Position numbers and translations under genes: made by a program. 64,000 nt of DNA, from the NCBI GenBank assembly GCA_035547425.1, contig DASZUU010000051.1, positions 182,223-246,222 on the forward strand, read 5' to 3'. This DNA is from Alloacidobacterium sp035547425. Lineage in GTDB: Bacteria; Acidobacteriota; Terriglobia; Terriglobales; Acidobacteriaceae. Below the pieces are notes generated by a model. The model ran no database searches. It was not told the DNA's origin and saw only the letters and a program-made list of their open reading frames with translations. Below are positions 1-8,758 of the stretch, one piece after another. How positions within the stretch are numbered: position 1 is the stretch's first letter; the number at the start of each line of letters is the position of its first letter.

Positions 1-1796
1 GGCAGCGGAGGGTGCTCAGGAATGCTAAACACGTCGTCCCGTAAATGACCCTCGCCGGGAAGGATGGTAGTAAGACCTGCACTTTCGACACCAGGAAGTT
101 GCTGAACTCTTTCGATTACTTGCTCGTAGAAGGAAACGCGTTTCGCTGGTGTGTTATAGCTGGCTTTTGGAAGATTGATTTCCATAGTCAGCACATTGTG
201 AGTTGCGCAACCTATATTCACGGAGCGAAGCTGACGATAGCTTTTCATCAGCAATCCAGCACCAACGAGTAATACGACAGTAAGTCCGACTTCCAGCGCC
301 AAAAGGAGCTGACGCAGGCGCGCGCTTTTCCGTCCGCCGCTGTGCGAGCGCGAAGACTCATGCAGTGCTGCGAGAATTTTTCTGCTGCTTGAAGCAAACG
401 CGGGAATAATTCCGGAAAAAATGCCGCACGTAAACACGATCCCAATGGTCGCCAGAAAAATCGCCCAGTCCATGTGAATAGCTTCGGCGCGGGGAATGTC
501 AGCTCTTGAAGAGACGAGCCAATGCAGGATTATGCCCGCGAAAAACAGGCCGACGATGCCTCCGCAAACAGAAAGCAGCAGGCTCTCCATCATCTGTTCG
601 CGGATAAGGCGCGTCCTGCTTCCACCGAGAGCCGCACGGATGGCGGTTTCTTTGCGGCGCGAAGCGGAGCGCGCTACAAGCAGATTCGCAATATTGAGGC
701 AGGCGATAAGCAGTAAGCATCCAGTTGCCGCGAAGACAACATAGAGACCACTTTTTACATTGACAACCTGCGCGTCCAGCATGGGGCGAATATTTGCAGC
801 GTCGTTAACCGGCCCCTCAGGGTTCTCGATGCGGATACGCCGCTGAATTGCAATCAGATCCGCGGTAGCCTGGGCTATAGAGATACCAGGCTTGAGGCGC
901 GCCACAACTTCAAAGTTGTGCGCAACAAACATTCGCATCAAGTCAGGAGACTTCTCGTGATAGAGAGCGGTCCAAAGCTGGACCTTTGTGTCGGGATAGG
1001 TAAACCATGCCGGAAGCACTCCGATCACGGTATAGGGTTTTGCATCAAGCAGGATACTCCGGCCTAAAATCGCAGGATTAGCTCCGAAACGGCGTTGCCA
1101 CATCCCCCATGACAGAACAACGGTTGCTGCGCCGCCAGGTCTATCTTCGTCCGCAGTAAAGAATCGTCCCATAGCGGGTTGAACACCGAGTAGAGAGAAG
1201 AAATTCCAAGAAGTGTTGTACGCATCGACGACTTCAGGAAGTTGACCGCCAGCTCCGGAGAGATTGTAGATGGCACGCTTCATAACGGCCATGTCTTCAA
1301 AGCTGTGGGCTTCCTCCTTCCATCGCCCAAAGGTGCCTCCAGCAACAATATTGTCCTGGAAGCGACCTTTTCTGTCAGCTTCAAAGAGACGGACGAGTTG
1401 TTCGGGATTTTTAAAAGGTAGAGGCTTGAGCAATACGGAATGAATCACTGTAAGCAGTGCGACATTTGCACCAATGCCCAGGGCCATTATCAGAATGGCC
1501 AACACGGCAAAGCCCGGTGTGCGGCGCAAAGTACGCGCGCCGTAACGAATATCTCGACCAAGCTGTTCCAGCCATTGCCAACTCCATGTTTCGCGAGTTT
1601 GATCACGCAACGCAGTTGGATTGCCGAAAGCACGCATAGCTGCATGGCGAGCCTCTTCTTCGCTCATTCCGAAGGCAATGTTTTCAGCAATCTGTTGGTC
1701 AAGATGGAATTGCAGCTCGTCATCAAGACGGTTTGCTTCCTTGCCACGACTTACCAGCATTTTGCATTGCATCCACAGCTTGTGCAGCCAGCGCAT
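1..1796 (-). CDS. ADOP-family permease (MacB/FtsX-like), 3' end beyond window
   Basis: The minus-strand frame starting at the ATG at 1796 stays open to the window edge, giving at least 598 residues. The N-terminus (MRWLHKLWMQ...) carries the charged helical segment with 'DDELQFHLDQQ' and 'DIRYGARTLRRTPGFAVLAI', followed by the first membrane helix. This is the ADOP layout: a MacB-type periplasmic core domain between FtsX-type permease blocks, duplicated in one chain. The region near 600-541 reads EQMMESLLLSV, the usual start of the second helix bundle. ADOPs are thought to be ABC-type permeases without an adjacent ATPase; substrates are unknown. The gene follows a PadR regulator by 71 nt on the same strand, a pairing typical of the family. 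Its end is not visible. Confidence 0.9.
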   Translation of the reverse strand, partial: MRWLHKLWMQCKMLVSRGKEANRLDDELQFHLDQQIAENIAFGMSEEEARHAAMRAFGNPTALRDQTRETWSWQWLEQLGRDIRYGARTLRRTPGFAVLAILIMALGIGANVALLTVIHSVLLKPLPFKNPEQLVRLFEADRKGRFQDNIVAGGTFGRWKEEAHSFEDMAVMKRAIYNLSGAGGQLPEVVDAYNTSWNFFSLLGVQPAMGRFFTADEDRPGGAATVVLSWGMWQRRFGANPAILGRSILLDAKPYTVIGVLPAWFTYPDTKVQLWTALYHEKSPDLMRMFVAHNFEVVARLKPGISIAQATADLIAIQRRIRIENPEGPVNDAANIRPMLDAQVVNVKSGLYVVFAATGCLLLIACLNIANLLVARSASRRKETAIRAALGGSRTRLIREQMMESLLLSVCGGIVGLFFAGIILHWLVSSRADIPRAEAIHMDWAIFLATIGIVFTCGIFSGIIPAFASSSRKILAALHESSRSHSGGRKSARLRQLLLALEVGLTVVLLVGAGLLMKSYRQLRSVNIGCATHNVLTMEINLPKASYNTPAKRVSFYEQVIERVQQLPGVESAGLTTILPGEGHLRDDVFSIPEHPPL

Positions 1797-1867
1797 AGGC
1801 GCTTCTCCTCAGGCTTTCGCTATTCTTTGCTCACCCTTCGCGTTGTTCCGGATGGTGCATCGATCCC

Positions 1868-2197
1868 TCAAGCTTCCTGAACGACGATGTTGATGGCTTC
1901 GGAAAGACGGTTCCAGTTGGCCGTCTCCGATTCAAGCTGCTTGCGTCCGGCAGTGGTGAGTGAATAGAACTTAGCCTGACGGCCAGTTTCGCTTTCATCC
2001 CACTTTGCCTTGATCCATCCCTGCTGCTCCAGCCGATGCAATGCCGGATAAAGCGAACCTTGCTGCACCTGTAACACATCGCCGGAAACCTGCTGGATGC
2101 GTTTAGCGATGGCCCAACCATGCTTGGCTTCGAGCGAAAGAGTTTTCAGAATAAGAAGATCGAGAGTTCCCTGTACGAGATCGCTTGGTTTTCCCAT
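1868..2197 (-). CDS. PadR-family transcriptional regulator (acidobacterial ADOP-associated type)
   Basis: This 109-aa protein is a compact PadR winged-helix regulator. The first helix region reads GTLDLLILKTLSLEAKHGW, and the wing/recognition region GSLYPALHRLEQQGWI is the PadR signature. A C-terminal helix for dimerisation follows (residues 85-109). Its length and sequence match the acidobacterial PadR group that sits upstream of ADOP permeases, and an ADOP follows here after 71 nt. A 22-bp palindrome lies 10 nt upstream of the start codon, so autorepression is likely. PadR proteins normally repress a neighbouring operon until a ligand or stress relieves binding; the ligand here is unknown. 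Confidence 0.93.
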   Translation of the reverse strand: MGKPSDLVQGTLDLLILKTLSLEAKHGWAIAKRIQQVSGDVLQVQQGSLYPALHRLEQQGWIKAKWDESETGRQAKFYSLTTAGRKQLESETANWNRLSEAINIVVQEA

Positions 2198-2206
2198 GCC
2201 ATGATT

Positions 2207-2228
2207 ATCTACATATCGATGTGTAGAT
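2207..2228. promoter_or_regulatory. Palindromic candidate PadR operator
   Basis: The sequence has perfect 7-bp inverted arms, ATCTACA and TGTAGAT, around an 8-bp centre (TATCGATG). An inner ACAT-N4-ATGT is also present. It lies 10 nt upstream of the padR start codon at 2197, where an autoregulatory PadR site would be expected. The assignment is by position and symmetry only. Confidence 0.55.
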
Positions 2229-2238
2229 CGTCAAGGTA

Positions 2239-2808
2239 TCATTTTCGATCAATTTTTTTTCGATCGGATGGGCTGAAGAGAGGAGCGCCCCATGCGCCTG
2301 CAGCCAGAATCGCTCCGAAGAGAATGACCGCATCGATGCTCTCGCGGCCTTGTCGAGACCAGTAGACATCCTGCAGGTTAAGCCATAAGGCAAATTCATC
2401 AAGGGTGAGCGCTGCGCCAACCCCATACAGGATGGAAAGCAATCGACTGAGGAAAATGGCAATTGGCGTGTCACCGGTGCCCACTTCAGCAAGTGTGCAA
2501 TAACCAACCAACAGAAGAAGAAGGATTCCCCAAACCAGATGGTGAATATGGCGGCCATCGATCATGACCCAGCCGAAAGGCCCAACATGGTGCGTGATGG
2601 AGCGGACCAGCAGGCGTACACCGACGAAGGTAATGAAGAAGCTGACAGACGCGAGGAAGAGCCTGCGGCGCGGCCTGTCAGGAATGCGTTGATGGATCAA
2701 GAAGCCGATTTTAGTGAGGTGCAGAAAAAGCAGCATCGAAGCTGTGGCGAGAAGAGAGAAGATGAGTAAAATCCAGGCGCCGGTCATGTGCATTTCTTTG
2801 TACTGCAA
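2239..2808 (-). CDS. Integral membrane protein of unknown function
   Basis: The 189-aa product has about five hydrophobic segments. A central motif, DGRHIHHLVWG, places three histidines close to a membrane boundary, and an acidic LDEFALWLNLQDVYW segment follows. I do not recognise a characterised family. The first ATG is at 2808 and a second in-frame ATG is at 2787 (MTGAWI...); the second would place the first membrane helix right at the N-terminus and is just as plausible. It ends 41 nt upstream of padR on the same strand, so read-through into padR/ADOP is possible. The His/Asp pattern might bind a metal or a haem, but this is speculation. Confidence 0.75.
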   Translation of the reverse strand: MQYKEMHMTGAWILLIFSLLATASMLLFLHLTKIGFLIHQRIPDRPRRRLFLASVSFFITFVGVRLLVRSITHHVGPFGWVMIDGRHIHHLVWGILLLLLVGYCTLAEVGTGDTPIAIFLSRLLSILYGVGAALTLDEFALWLNLQDVYWSRQGRESIDAVILFGAILAAGAWGAPLFSPSDRKKIDRK

Positions 2809-2902
2809 CTACGATGCGCCAACAATCTCTTTTTTTGCACGGAACGCATAAACACAAACGCGCGGCCATTAGGCCACGCGTTTGTTGGTAAAAGCAGAAA
2901 TC

Positions 2903-3163
2903 TTAGCGGCCAAAGAAGGTCGCGTTTTTCTCCGCGAAACCCTGCCACTTTTCAGGTAGATCGTCAGCGGCAAAAATCGCCGAAACCGGGCACACGGGAA
3001 CGCAGGCGCCGCAATCAATGCACTCTACTGGATCGATATAGAGTTGCTCCTGGTCGGCGTGAGGAGCCTCGTCCTTCTTGGGGTGGATGCAGTCGACTGG
3101 GCACGCATCCACGCAGGCCGTGTCTTTCGTGCCGATACAAGGTTCAGCAATTACATATGCCAT
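2903..3163 (-). CDS. fdxA: 7Fe (3Fe-4S/4Fe-4S) ferredoxin
   Basis: This 86-aa protein is a small soluble electron carrier of the Thermus/Azotobacter 7Fe type. Cysteines 9, 17, 21 and 25 form the C-x7-C-x3-C-x3-C segment typical of the mixed cluster half. Cysteines 48, 51, 54 and 58 form the classical CxxCxxC...CP segment (ECIDCGACVPVCP). A short insertion rich in D, E and H (residues 29-40) separates the halves. It is a single-gene unit upstream of the suhB operon end. A ferredoxin-dependent 2-oxoacid oxidoreductase subunit at the right edge of the window and the glutamate synthase are possible partners, but neither link is shown. Confidence 0.92.
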   Translation of the reverse strand: MAYVIAEPCIGTKDTACVDACPVDCIHPKKDEAPHADQEQLYIDPVECIDCGACVPVCPVSAIFAADDLPEKWQGFAEKNATFFGR

Positions 3164-3251
3164 GAGAGCTTCTCCGATTGCAGGTGATTGAATTCATTGT
3201 ACCAGCGCCAGCCCGTCAGTTATACGCACCATAAACAAAAACTGTAATTTT

Positions 3252-4145
3252 TTAGCGACCCCGTGCAGCGCGCATCGCGGCAAAATCCTGGGGAGTGGGT
3301 ATCGGCTCCAGCCCGCGTCCGGCGAACATGTCCTGAAAAAGGGTAATCACTTCCTTTTCAATGATTCCGTTCGTAGCCAGGACTTCCCTGCTATTCAGCT
3401 TAAAAGGGCTGCCGTCAAAGCCGGTTACAGTGCCGCCCGCTTCAAGAACCATCAGGGCCCCGGCGGAAGTGTCCCATGGATTGAGGTTGAATTCCCAATA
3501 GCCGTCGAAGCGCCCGCACGCTGTGTAGGACAGATCGAGAGCAGCGGATCCGGCGCGGCGCACACCATGAGAACGCAGCGTGACTTGTTGGTAGAAGTAG
3601 ACATTCGGATTTTGGTGGCGTGAACGGCTGGGAAAACCGGTAGCGAGCAATCCTTCGCCCAGGTGATCCGTACGCGAGACGTGAATCTTTTTTCCGTTGA
3701 GGTATGCGCCTTTGCCTTTTTCCGCAACGAAGAGCTCGTCGCGCATGGGATCGTAGATAACTCCGGCAACGAGTGTGCCGTCCTCGTCGGCGGCAAGGCC
3801 CGCCGGGCGATGCTCCAGTCCCAGCGAGACGCAGAAAACGGGAAATCCATGAGCAAAGTTTGTTGTGCCGTCGAGCGGGTCGACGTACCAGCGATATTCG
3901 CGATCGATGCTGTCGCGAGTTCCCTCTTCGCCGTAAATGCCGAAGCCCGGGAAACTGATGTGTATACGCTCGACAATGAGCCTTTCCGAAGTACGGTCTG
4001 CTTCGGTGACGAGATCGACGTCGGATTTATATTCCGTAGCGACGCCGCGATGGTAAAAATCACGGATGAGGGCGCCGGCTTCCTTTGCGATGGCGGCGGC
4101 AGGCGTGGCGAATTGGAGGGAAATATCGGCAGGTAATTGGCTCAC
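3252..4145 (-). CDS. suhB: Inositol-1-monophosphatase family protein
   Basis: The 297-aa protein belongs to the Mg2+-dependent, Li+-sensitive phosphatase family. Key motifs are the GEEG segment (YGEEGTRDS), the metal-binding DPLDGTTNF motif near residue 92, and the C-terminal WDTSAGALMVLEAGG segment. Members dephosphorylate inositol-1-phosphate or related sugar phosphates; E. coli SuhB also acts in rRNA transcription antitermination. The start ATG overlaps the stop of the upstream Hfq-like gene in an ATGA arrangement, which supports translational coupling and the chosen start. It is about 30 residues longer than SuhB, mostly at the C-terminus. The exact substrate cannot be read from sequence. 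Confidence 0.9.
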   Translation of the reverse strand: MSQLPADISLQFATPAAAIAKEAGALIRDFYHRGVATEYKSDVDLVTEADRTSERLIVERIHISFPGFGIYGEEGTRDSIDREYRWYVDPLDGTTNFAHGFPVFCVSLGLEHRPAGLAADEDGTLVAGVIYDPMRDELFVAEKGKGAYLNGKKIHVSRTDHLGEGLLATGFPSRSRHQNPNVYFYQQVTLRSHGVRRAGSAALDLSYTACGRFDGYWEFNLNPWDTSAGALMVLEAGGTVTGFDGSPFKLNSREVLATNGIIEKEVITLFQDMFAGRGLEPIPTPQDFAAMRAARGR

Positions 4146-4444
4146 TTCTGTTCTCCGTCAGGCATGGGGTCCTGGTCTTCAGCAATTTTGCGGATATGGC
4201 GGCGCTGCTCGGTAATCGTGCGAATCTGATGCTTGTAGATGAAGAGGTTTGGCTTACCTTCGCGTGTCAGCCGGATCATGCGATCGTCAAAGTATTCAAT
4301 CCATCCGTTAACAATTTCCCCGTCACGAAGCTTCACCGCTACAGGTACCTGCTTTTCGCTTAAAAAGCGCAGGTACAATGCTTCCTGTCCGGTGTCTCCC
4401 GGTGGAGGAGTCTTTTGACGGCGCGAGGAATTGAGAATGGCCAT
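4142..4444 (-). CDS. hfq: Hfq-like Sm-fold RNA-binding protein
   Basis: This 100-aa protein contains an Sm fold at residues 22-80. The Sm1 part reads PVAVKLRDGEIVNGWIEYFDD, and the Sm2 part includes LFIYKHQIRTI, comparable to the YKHAIS motif of Hfq. Hfq hexamers bind small RNAs and A/U-rich tails. The protein is divergent from proteobacterial Hfq and has a charged N-terminal tail (residues 1-20) and an acidic C-terminal tail. It is not beside miaA or hflX, the usual Hfq neighbours, but lies between a VWA-protein gene (13 nt upstream) and suhB (4-nt overlap). The Sm family call is secure; sRNA chaperone function is inferred. Confidence 0.78.
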   Translation of the reverse strand: MAILNSSRRQKTPPPGDTGQEALYLRFLSEKQVPVAVKLRDGEIVNGWIEYFDDRMIRLTREGKPNLFIYKHQIRTITEQRRHIRKIAEDQDPMPDGEQK

Positions 4445-4457
4445 AGGGTTATTGTAG

Positions 4458-5354
4458 CTATTGGCCGGGAGTCGCGTAATATCCCGTACGATGGCGCACG
4501 GAGTAATGCATATTGGGCGGCTGCTTGACGGTCACGCTGATGGCGCGGAAATCAGAATCAGTAATACGATGCACAGGATAATAGGCAAGTAAATACTGCG
4601 TGCGCAGGTCCTCAGATACCTTCTGAAAAGCTTCGCTCAGGTGCGCGGCGTCGGCATAGTAATACTTGCCGCCGGTTTCCTGCGACAGCGTAATCATGGC
4701 GTGTTCGCCGCCGGTGTCACGTCCGGCATCAGCTTCTATTGGTACATCGATGATGCTGTAGACCATAGTTTCGGAGCGCACTGCCTGTTCGAGAGCATCA
4801 GCGTAATCGGTACCCTTTACGGTATTGCTGCCGTCAGAGATGAGCACCAGCACTTTGCGTCCCTGCTGTGTAGCGAGACTCTGCGATGCAAGGTAGACGG
4901 CGGAATAGAGCGCCGTGGCCGGTCCCGGTAATAAATTTTCAATGCCGTAATCGATGCGGCTGAACTTGTTTGTAAAGGGAACGACTTCGCGCACGTCCGA
5001 AGAAAAATCGATGAGGTCGAGTCGATCGACAGGACGCAGTAACGAATGCACAAAGCTGTGCGCCGCATGCTTTTCCGTGGCGAGATCTTTATTCACGCTG
5101 CCGCTGGTATCAATGGCCAGCACGATGGAAAGAGGTATTTCCGACTGACGCTCGAAGACAGCGATTTTCTGCGGATGGCCATCTTCATCCAGGGTGAAAT
5201 CGTCTTTGGTCAGGCCGGGAACGGGTGCGCCGTTGCTGTCTGTGACATTGACGAAGACATTGACCAGCTTCACGTCCACGCGAATCGGCGGAACGCCTTG
5301 TGCGTAAAGCGCACCGGCAGCGAGAAATGCGAAAACTACGGCGAAGTATTTCAT
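4458..5354 (-). CDS. Secreted VWFA-domain protein, acidobacterial type
   Basis: The 298-aa product starts with a signal peptide (MKYFAVVFAFLAAGALYAQG). A beta-rich segment follows (residues 25-70, 'VNVTDSNGAPVPGLTKDDF'). A von Willebrand A domain then carries the MIDAS motif D82-T-S84-G-S86. The 'GYYATPGQ' ending and the N-terminal 'V..F..DEDG..Q' segment match the acidobacterial VWFA family. The ATG at 5354 overlaps the stop of the upstream moaD/E gene as ATGA, which decides this start over an upstream in-frame one at 5405. VWA domains bind divalent metal and mediate protein contacts outside the membrane. The ligand is unknown. Confidence 0.88.
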   Translation of the reverse strand: MKYFAVVFAFLAAGALYAQGVPPIRVDVKLVNVFVNVTDSNGAPVPGLTKDDFTLDEDGHPQKIAVFERQSEIPLSIVLAIDTSGSVNKDLATEKHAAHSFVHSLLRPVDRLDLIDFSSDVREVVPFTNKFSRIDYGIENLLPGPATALYSAVYLASQSLATQQGRKVLVLISDGSNTVKGTDYADALEQAVRSETMVYSIIDVPIEADAGRDTGGEHAMITLSQETGGKYYYADAAHLSEAFQKVSEDLRTQYLLAYYPVHRITDSDFRAISVTVKQPPNMHYSVRHRTGYYATPGQ

Positions 5355-6049
5355 GGCGCAGCCGCACCTTTTGCTGCTGCCGGAAAAGGCTCGCCATCCG
5401 CCCATACGGCACCGTCTTCAAAATATTCCTTCTTCCAGATAGGCACTGTTTTCTTCAAGGTATCGATCAGCCAGCGGCACGCATCGAAAGCGGCTGCGCG
5501 ATGCGCCGCAGCGACAGCAATGAGCACGCTGGTTTCGCCAATTTCGAGTTTGCCAAGACGATGAACGAGATGTATATCGCGGATGGCGAAGAGCTCGCAT
5601 GCCTGCCGGGCCAGCGCCTGCATCTGCTTGAGCGCCATTTCTTCGTAAGCCTCATAGAAGAGATAGAGCGTTCTGCGTCCCCGAGTATTGTTGCGGACCA
5701 CCCCGTCGAAGACAACGATCGCGCCATCTTCACCTTGTTTAAGATGGCGTACCAGAGACTCGGCGGGAATCGGCTCGCGCACCAAAGCAATGTGGGATGC
5801 TCCCGAGCCACCGCTGACGGGCGGCAGCAAGGCGACTTCATCGCCATCAAAAAGAGGCTGAGTTTGTGAAACGTAATTTTGATTGACAGCTACGGCAATC
5901 GAATCCCACAGTGCGGCATGTGACGGCTCGCTGCTACGGAAATGCTCGAGCACTGTATTTACCGTAGCTGCTTCCGGCAGATGGATGCTGCCGGAAGCTT
6001 CCGGAAAAATATCTTTCAACACGCCGAATAACAGAACACGCACCTGCAT
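5351..6049 (-). CDS. moaX: MoaD-MoaE fusion, molybdopterin synthase
   Basis: The 232-aa chain joins both halves of molybdopterin synthase. Residues 1-81 form a ubiquitin-like MoaD domain ending in the usual diglycine (LLPPVSGG, G80-G81). Residues 85-225 form MoaE, with the catalytic lysine region KKTVPIWKKEYFEDG near the end. The enzyme transfers sulfur from the MoaD C-terminal thiocarboxylate to precursor Z. That chemistry needs a free glycine terminus, so the fusion should require cleavage after G81, as reported for mycobacterial MoaX. The gene heads a minus-strand operon with the VWA, Hfq-like and suhB genes. A molybdopterin-type oxidoreductase lies at 57-58.8 kb. Confidence 0.9.
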   Translation of the reverse strand: MQVRVLLFGVLKDIFPEASGSIHLPEAATVNTVLEHFRSSEPSHAALWDSIAVAVNQNYVSQTQPLFDGDEVALLPPVSGGSGASHIALVREPIPAESLVRHLKQGEDGAIVVFDGVVRNNTRGRRTLYLFYEAYEEMALKQMQALARQACELFAIRDIHLVHRLGKLEIGETSVLIAVAAAHRAAAFDACRWLIDTLKKTVPIWKKEYFEDGAVWADGEPFPAAAKGAAAP

Positions 6050-6106
6050 ACCTACTAGGATACTTGTCTGTTAGACGCGAACCAATGCAGCGGGTTGGCA
6101 GCGCTT

Positions 6107-8758
6107 CTACTCCTCGCGCAAAAGCACCAGCGGATCGGCGCCCAATGCGCGCCGGGCGGGAATCCAGGTGGCTAACAGGCCCAGCGCCAACATGGTCAGC
6201 ACGACCCCGCAGAGAGCAATCGGATCACGAGGCGTGGCCTGGTAGACGACGAGCGCCAGCACCCGTGTAGCAGCAATGCCCAGTAGCAATCCGGCGAACG
6301 AGCCGAAAGCCAGCAGTCGAAAGGCGCGCCCAAGGGAGGCCTGCAGCACTTCTTTCCGCTGAGCCCCTAACGCAATGCGAATACCCAGCTCCCTCTGGCG
6401 CTTGCTGACGGCATATGCCGCCATTCCGAAGATGCCGGTAACAGCCAGCATAGCCCCCAGCACACCCAGCACTCCGAGCGCGACGGTGGCTACGCGAGAG
6501 GCAAAGAGCGCGCTGTCGAGTTCCCGATTCCAGGTTTTGACGCTGAAGGGTAATCCCGCGTCCAGTTCGCGGAGCTTGTGGTCCATGGCCATAGCCAGTT
6601 GCCGCGGATCGCGGCTGGAGCGCACCACGAGCCATGATGCACTGCTGGGAGCCTGCAAAATGGGAAAAAACATGGCAGGCTGCTGATCTTCCGTCAGAGT
6701 CTTGTATTTTCCATCCTGCAGCAGACCTACAACCTGAATTCTCTCTTTTTCCGAGAGCCTGAAATATTTTCCGACGGCATTGGCAGGCGAACCGAAGACC
6801 TTGCGCGCAAACTCCTGATTGACCAGGGCTACGCGGGGCGCATTCTTATCGTCATGAAGAGTCAGTGTTCTCCCTGCAAGCAGGGTTGTGCCCGCTGCTT
6901 CTATATATCCAGGCAAGACTCGATATTCGATTGCCTCAGTTGCTGCGTTCGACAGGCGAAAGTCAACAGCATTTTCAGGAAAGACGACAGAACTGCTCCA
7001 CCCCAGGGACAGGGGCGGCCGATCCACTAGTCCAGCGGCGGTAACGCCAGGAATGGACTTCATAGCGTCTACCATGCGCTGCTGCATCACCGCTGTTTGA
7101 TCACCGTGATAGCCGGCCATATCGAGGTCGGCTTCGACCAGCATGGCATTTTGCGGCTGAAATCCGAAATTGCTGTGTAACGTGCGCATTAACCCCCGCA
7201 CGGCTACCATGGAGGACGTCACCAGCACTGCGCAGATAGTGATCTGCACAATCAGCAGCACATCGCGAAGAGTCACGCGCCGACCATGTTCCCCCGCGGA
7301 ACCAGCCTTGACGATTTGATACGGATTGGCGCGCAAAACCTGGCGCACAGGCATCAGGCCGAAGATTAATCCACTGAGCAAGGCTAGCAATAAAGCGACT
7401 GCATAGACGCCGGCATCCGGATTGACGATTACGTTGATGGGCATGTTTGGAACCGGCTGCCACGTGCTGAGCCAGCGAAGCAGAACAACGCCGCCTGCAA
7501 TTCCGGCAATGCCGCCTGCCATGGCTACCATCACAGCTTCCATCAGCAATTGGCGGAGAACTCGCTTGCGGCTCGATCCAAGTGCCAGCCGCAGTGCCAT
7601 TTCGCGGGAACGGTCAGCGGCGCGAGCGGCAAAGAGGCTACCCAGATTTGCGCAGGCGGCCAGCAGGATGAGACTGGCCAGCAGCATCAATCCTGAGACG
7701 AAAGCCCGCACCGGCCCGCCCATCATGTCTCCGATCAGCCCGGGATGCGCGAGCTGAAATGTGATGTTTGTCTCTTCTTTGGGATACGTGTTCGAGAGAT
7801 ATGCTGCAATTCTGTTGAGGTCGGCAGTGGCTTGCGCCGGAGTTATACCTGTCTTCAAGTGCCCAATAATTAGCCAGCTGCGAGTACCGCGCTCGTTCAA
7901 TCCACTCCAACCCTCCACCTGTTCCTGATTGACCAGCGGTACCCACACATTGGGCGCGTAAAACAATTCCGTGCCGCGGAATTTTGGCGGCGCTACCCCG
8001 AGAATGGTGTACGGGTGCTTATTAAGTTGCACCACGCGGCCCACCACCCCGGTATCGCCCTGAAACCGGCTGTGCCAATAGTCGTAACTGAGAACGATGT
8101 AAGGAGCGCTATTTGGGCCATGCTCGTCTGAAGCATGAAAGAAGCGCCCGAGATAGGGCTGTATGCCGAGAACATCGAAGTAATTTCCGCTGGCTTCATA
8201 CAGCCATACCGTCGAGGGATTATTGCCGGTGTCCAGTCCTGCCGGAGAGAGGTTATATGCAGCCAGCTCGTCGAAGCTGCGGTTTCGGTCGCGCAGATCG
8301 GCGTAGTCGGGATAAGACTGCATTGGAGACTTATCCTTGCCCATCTCAATCATGTAAAGGTTCTGCGCATGCGGCACGTTCAGCGGGCGCAGGATCAGCG
8401 CATTCATAATGCTGAAAACAACAGCATTCGCGCCAATGCCGAAAGCCAGCGTCAGGATCGCTACTATGCTGAAACCCGGCGACTTCCAAAGAACACGCGT
8501 AGCATGACGCGCATCCTGCGCGAGCGTTTCAAGAAAATTCCCGGCTAGAGATTCGTGGCTTTCCTGGCGAAAACGCTCATGGCCTCCGAACTCGATATTG
8601 GCGCGGCGCTCGGCTTCGCCGCGAGGCAGGCCGGAGCGCTCCAGATCATCGGCGCGATGCTGGATGTGAGAGCGCAGCTCTTCTTCCATTTCGCGGTTGA
8701 CGGCGGAACGCTGGAACAGCGTGGAAACAAAGGACCGCAGATAGGCGAATAGCTTCAT
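6107..8758 (-). CDS. ADOP-family permease (MacB/FtsX-like)
   Basis: The 883-aa protein starts MKLFAYLRSF; the ATG at 8758 overlaps the TGA of the upstream padR gene (ATGA), which rules out the longer in-frame start at 8815. An N-terminal regulatory-like helix region (EEELRSHIQHRADDLERSG...) precedes the first membrane helix (SPGFSIVAILTLAFGIGANAVVF). Then come a periplasmic MacB core, a three-helix FtsX block, a second periplasmic domain and a second FtsX block ending IPARRALGADPLVLLREE. This is the full duplicated ADOP architecture. No ATPase gene is adjacent. Regulation is probably by the coupled PadR and its palindrome at 9100-9124. Confidence 0.95.
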   Translation of the reverse strand: MKLFAYLRSFVSTLFQRSAVNREMEEELRSHIQHRADDLERSGLPRGEAERRANIEFGGHERFRQESHESLAGNFLETLAQDARHATRVLWKSPGFSIVAILTLAFGIGANAVVFSIMNALILRPLNVPHAQNLYMIEMGKDKSPMQSYPDYADLRDRNRSFDELAAYNLSPAGLDTGNNPSTVWLYEASGNYFDVLGIQPYLGRFFHASDEHGPNSAPYIVLSYDYWHSRFQGDTGVVGRVVQLNKHPYTILGVAPPKFRGTELFYAPNVWVPLVNQEQVEGWSGLNERGTRSWLIIGHLKTGITPAQATADLNRIAAYLSNTYPKEETNITFQLAHPGLIGDMMGGPVRAFVSGLMLLASLILLAACANLGSLFAARAADRSREMALRLALGSSRKRVLRQLLMEAVMVAMAGGIAGIAGGVVLLRWLSTWQPVPNMPINVIVNPDAGVYAVALLLALLSGLIFGLMPVRQVLRANPYQIVKAGSAGEHGRRVTLRDVLLIVQITICAVLVTSSMVAVRGLMRTLHSNFGFQPQNAMLVEADLDMAGYHGDQTAVMQQRMVDAMKSIPGVTAAGLVDRPPLSLGWSSSVVFPENAVDFRLSNAATEAIEYRVLPGYIEAAGTTLLAGRTLTLHDDKNAPRVALVNQEFARKVFGSPANAVGKYFRLSEKERIQVVGLLQDGKYKTLTEDQQPAMFFPILQAPSSASWLVVRSSRDPRQLAMAMDHKLRELDAGLPFSVKTWNRELDSALFASRVATVALGVLGVLGAMLAVTGIFGMAAYAVSKRQRELGIRIALGAQRKEVLQASLGRAFRLLAFGSFAGLLLGIAATRVLALVVYQATPRDPIALCGVVLTMLALGLLATWIPARRALGADPLVLLREE

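Noticed and set aside
1440..1893. Plus-strand open frames opposite the first ADOP N-terminus
   Set aside because: The minus-strand ADOP frame is continuous and conserved here; the plus-strand products resemble nothing.
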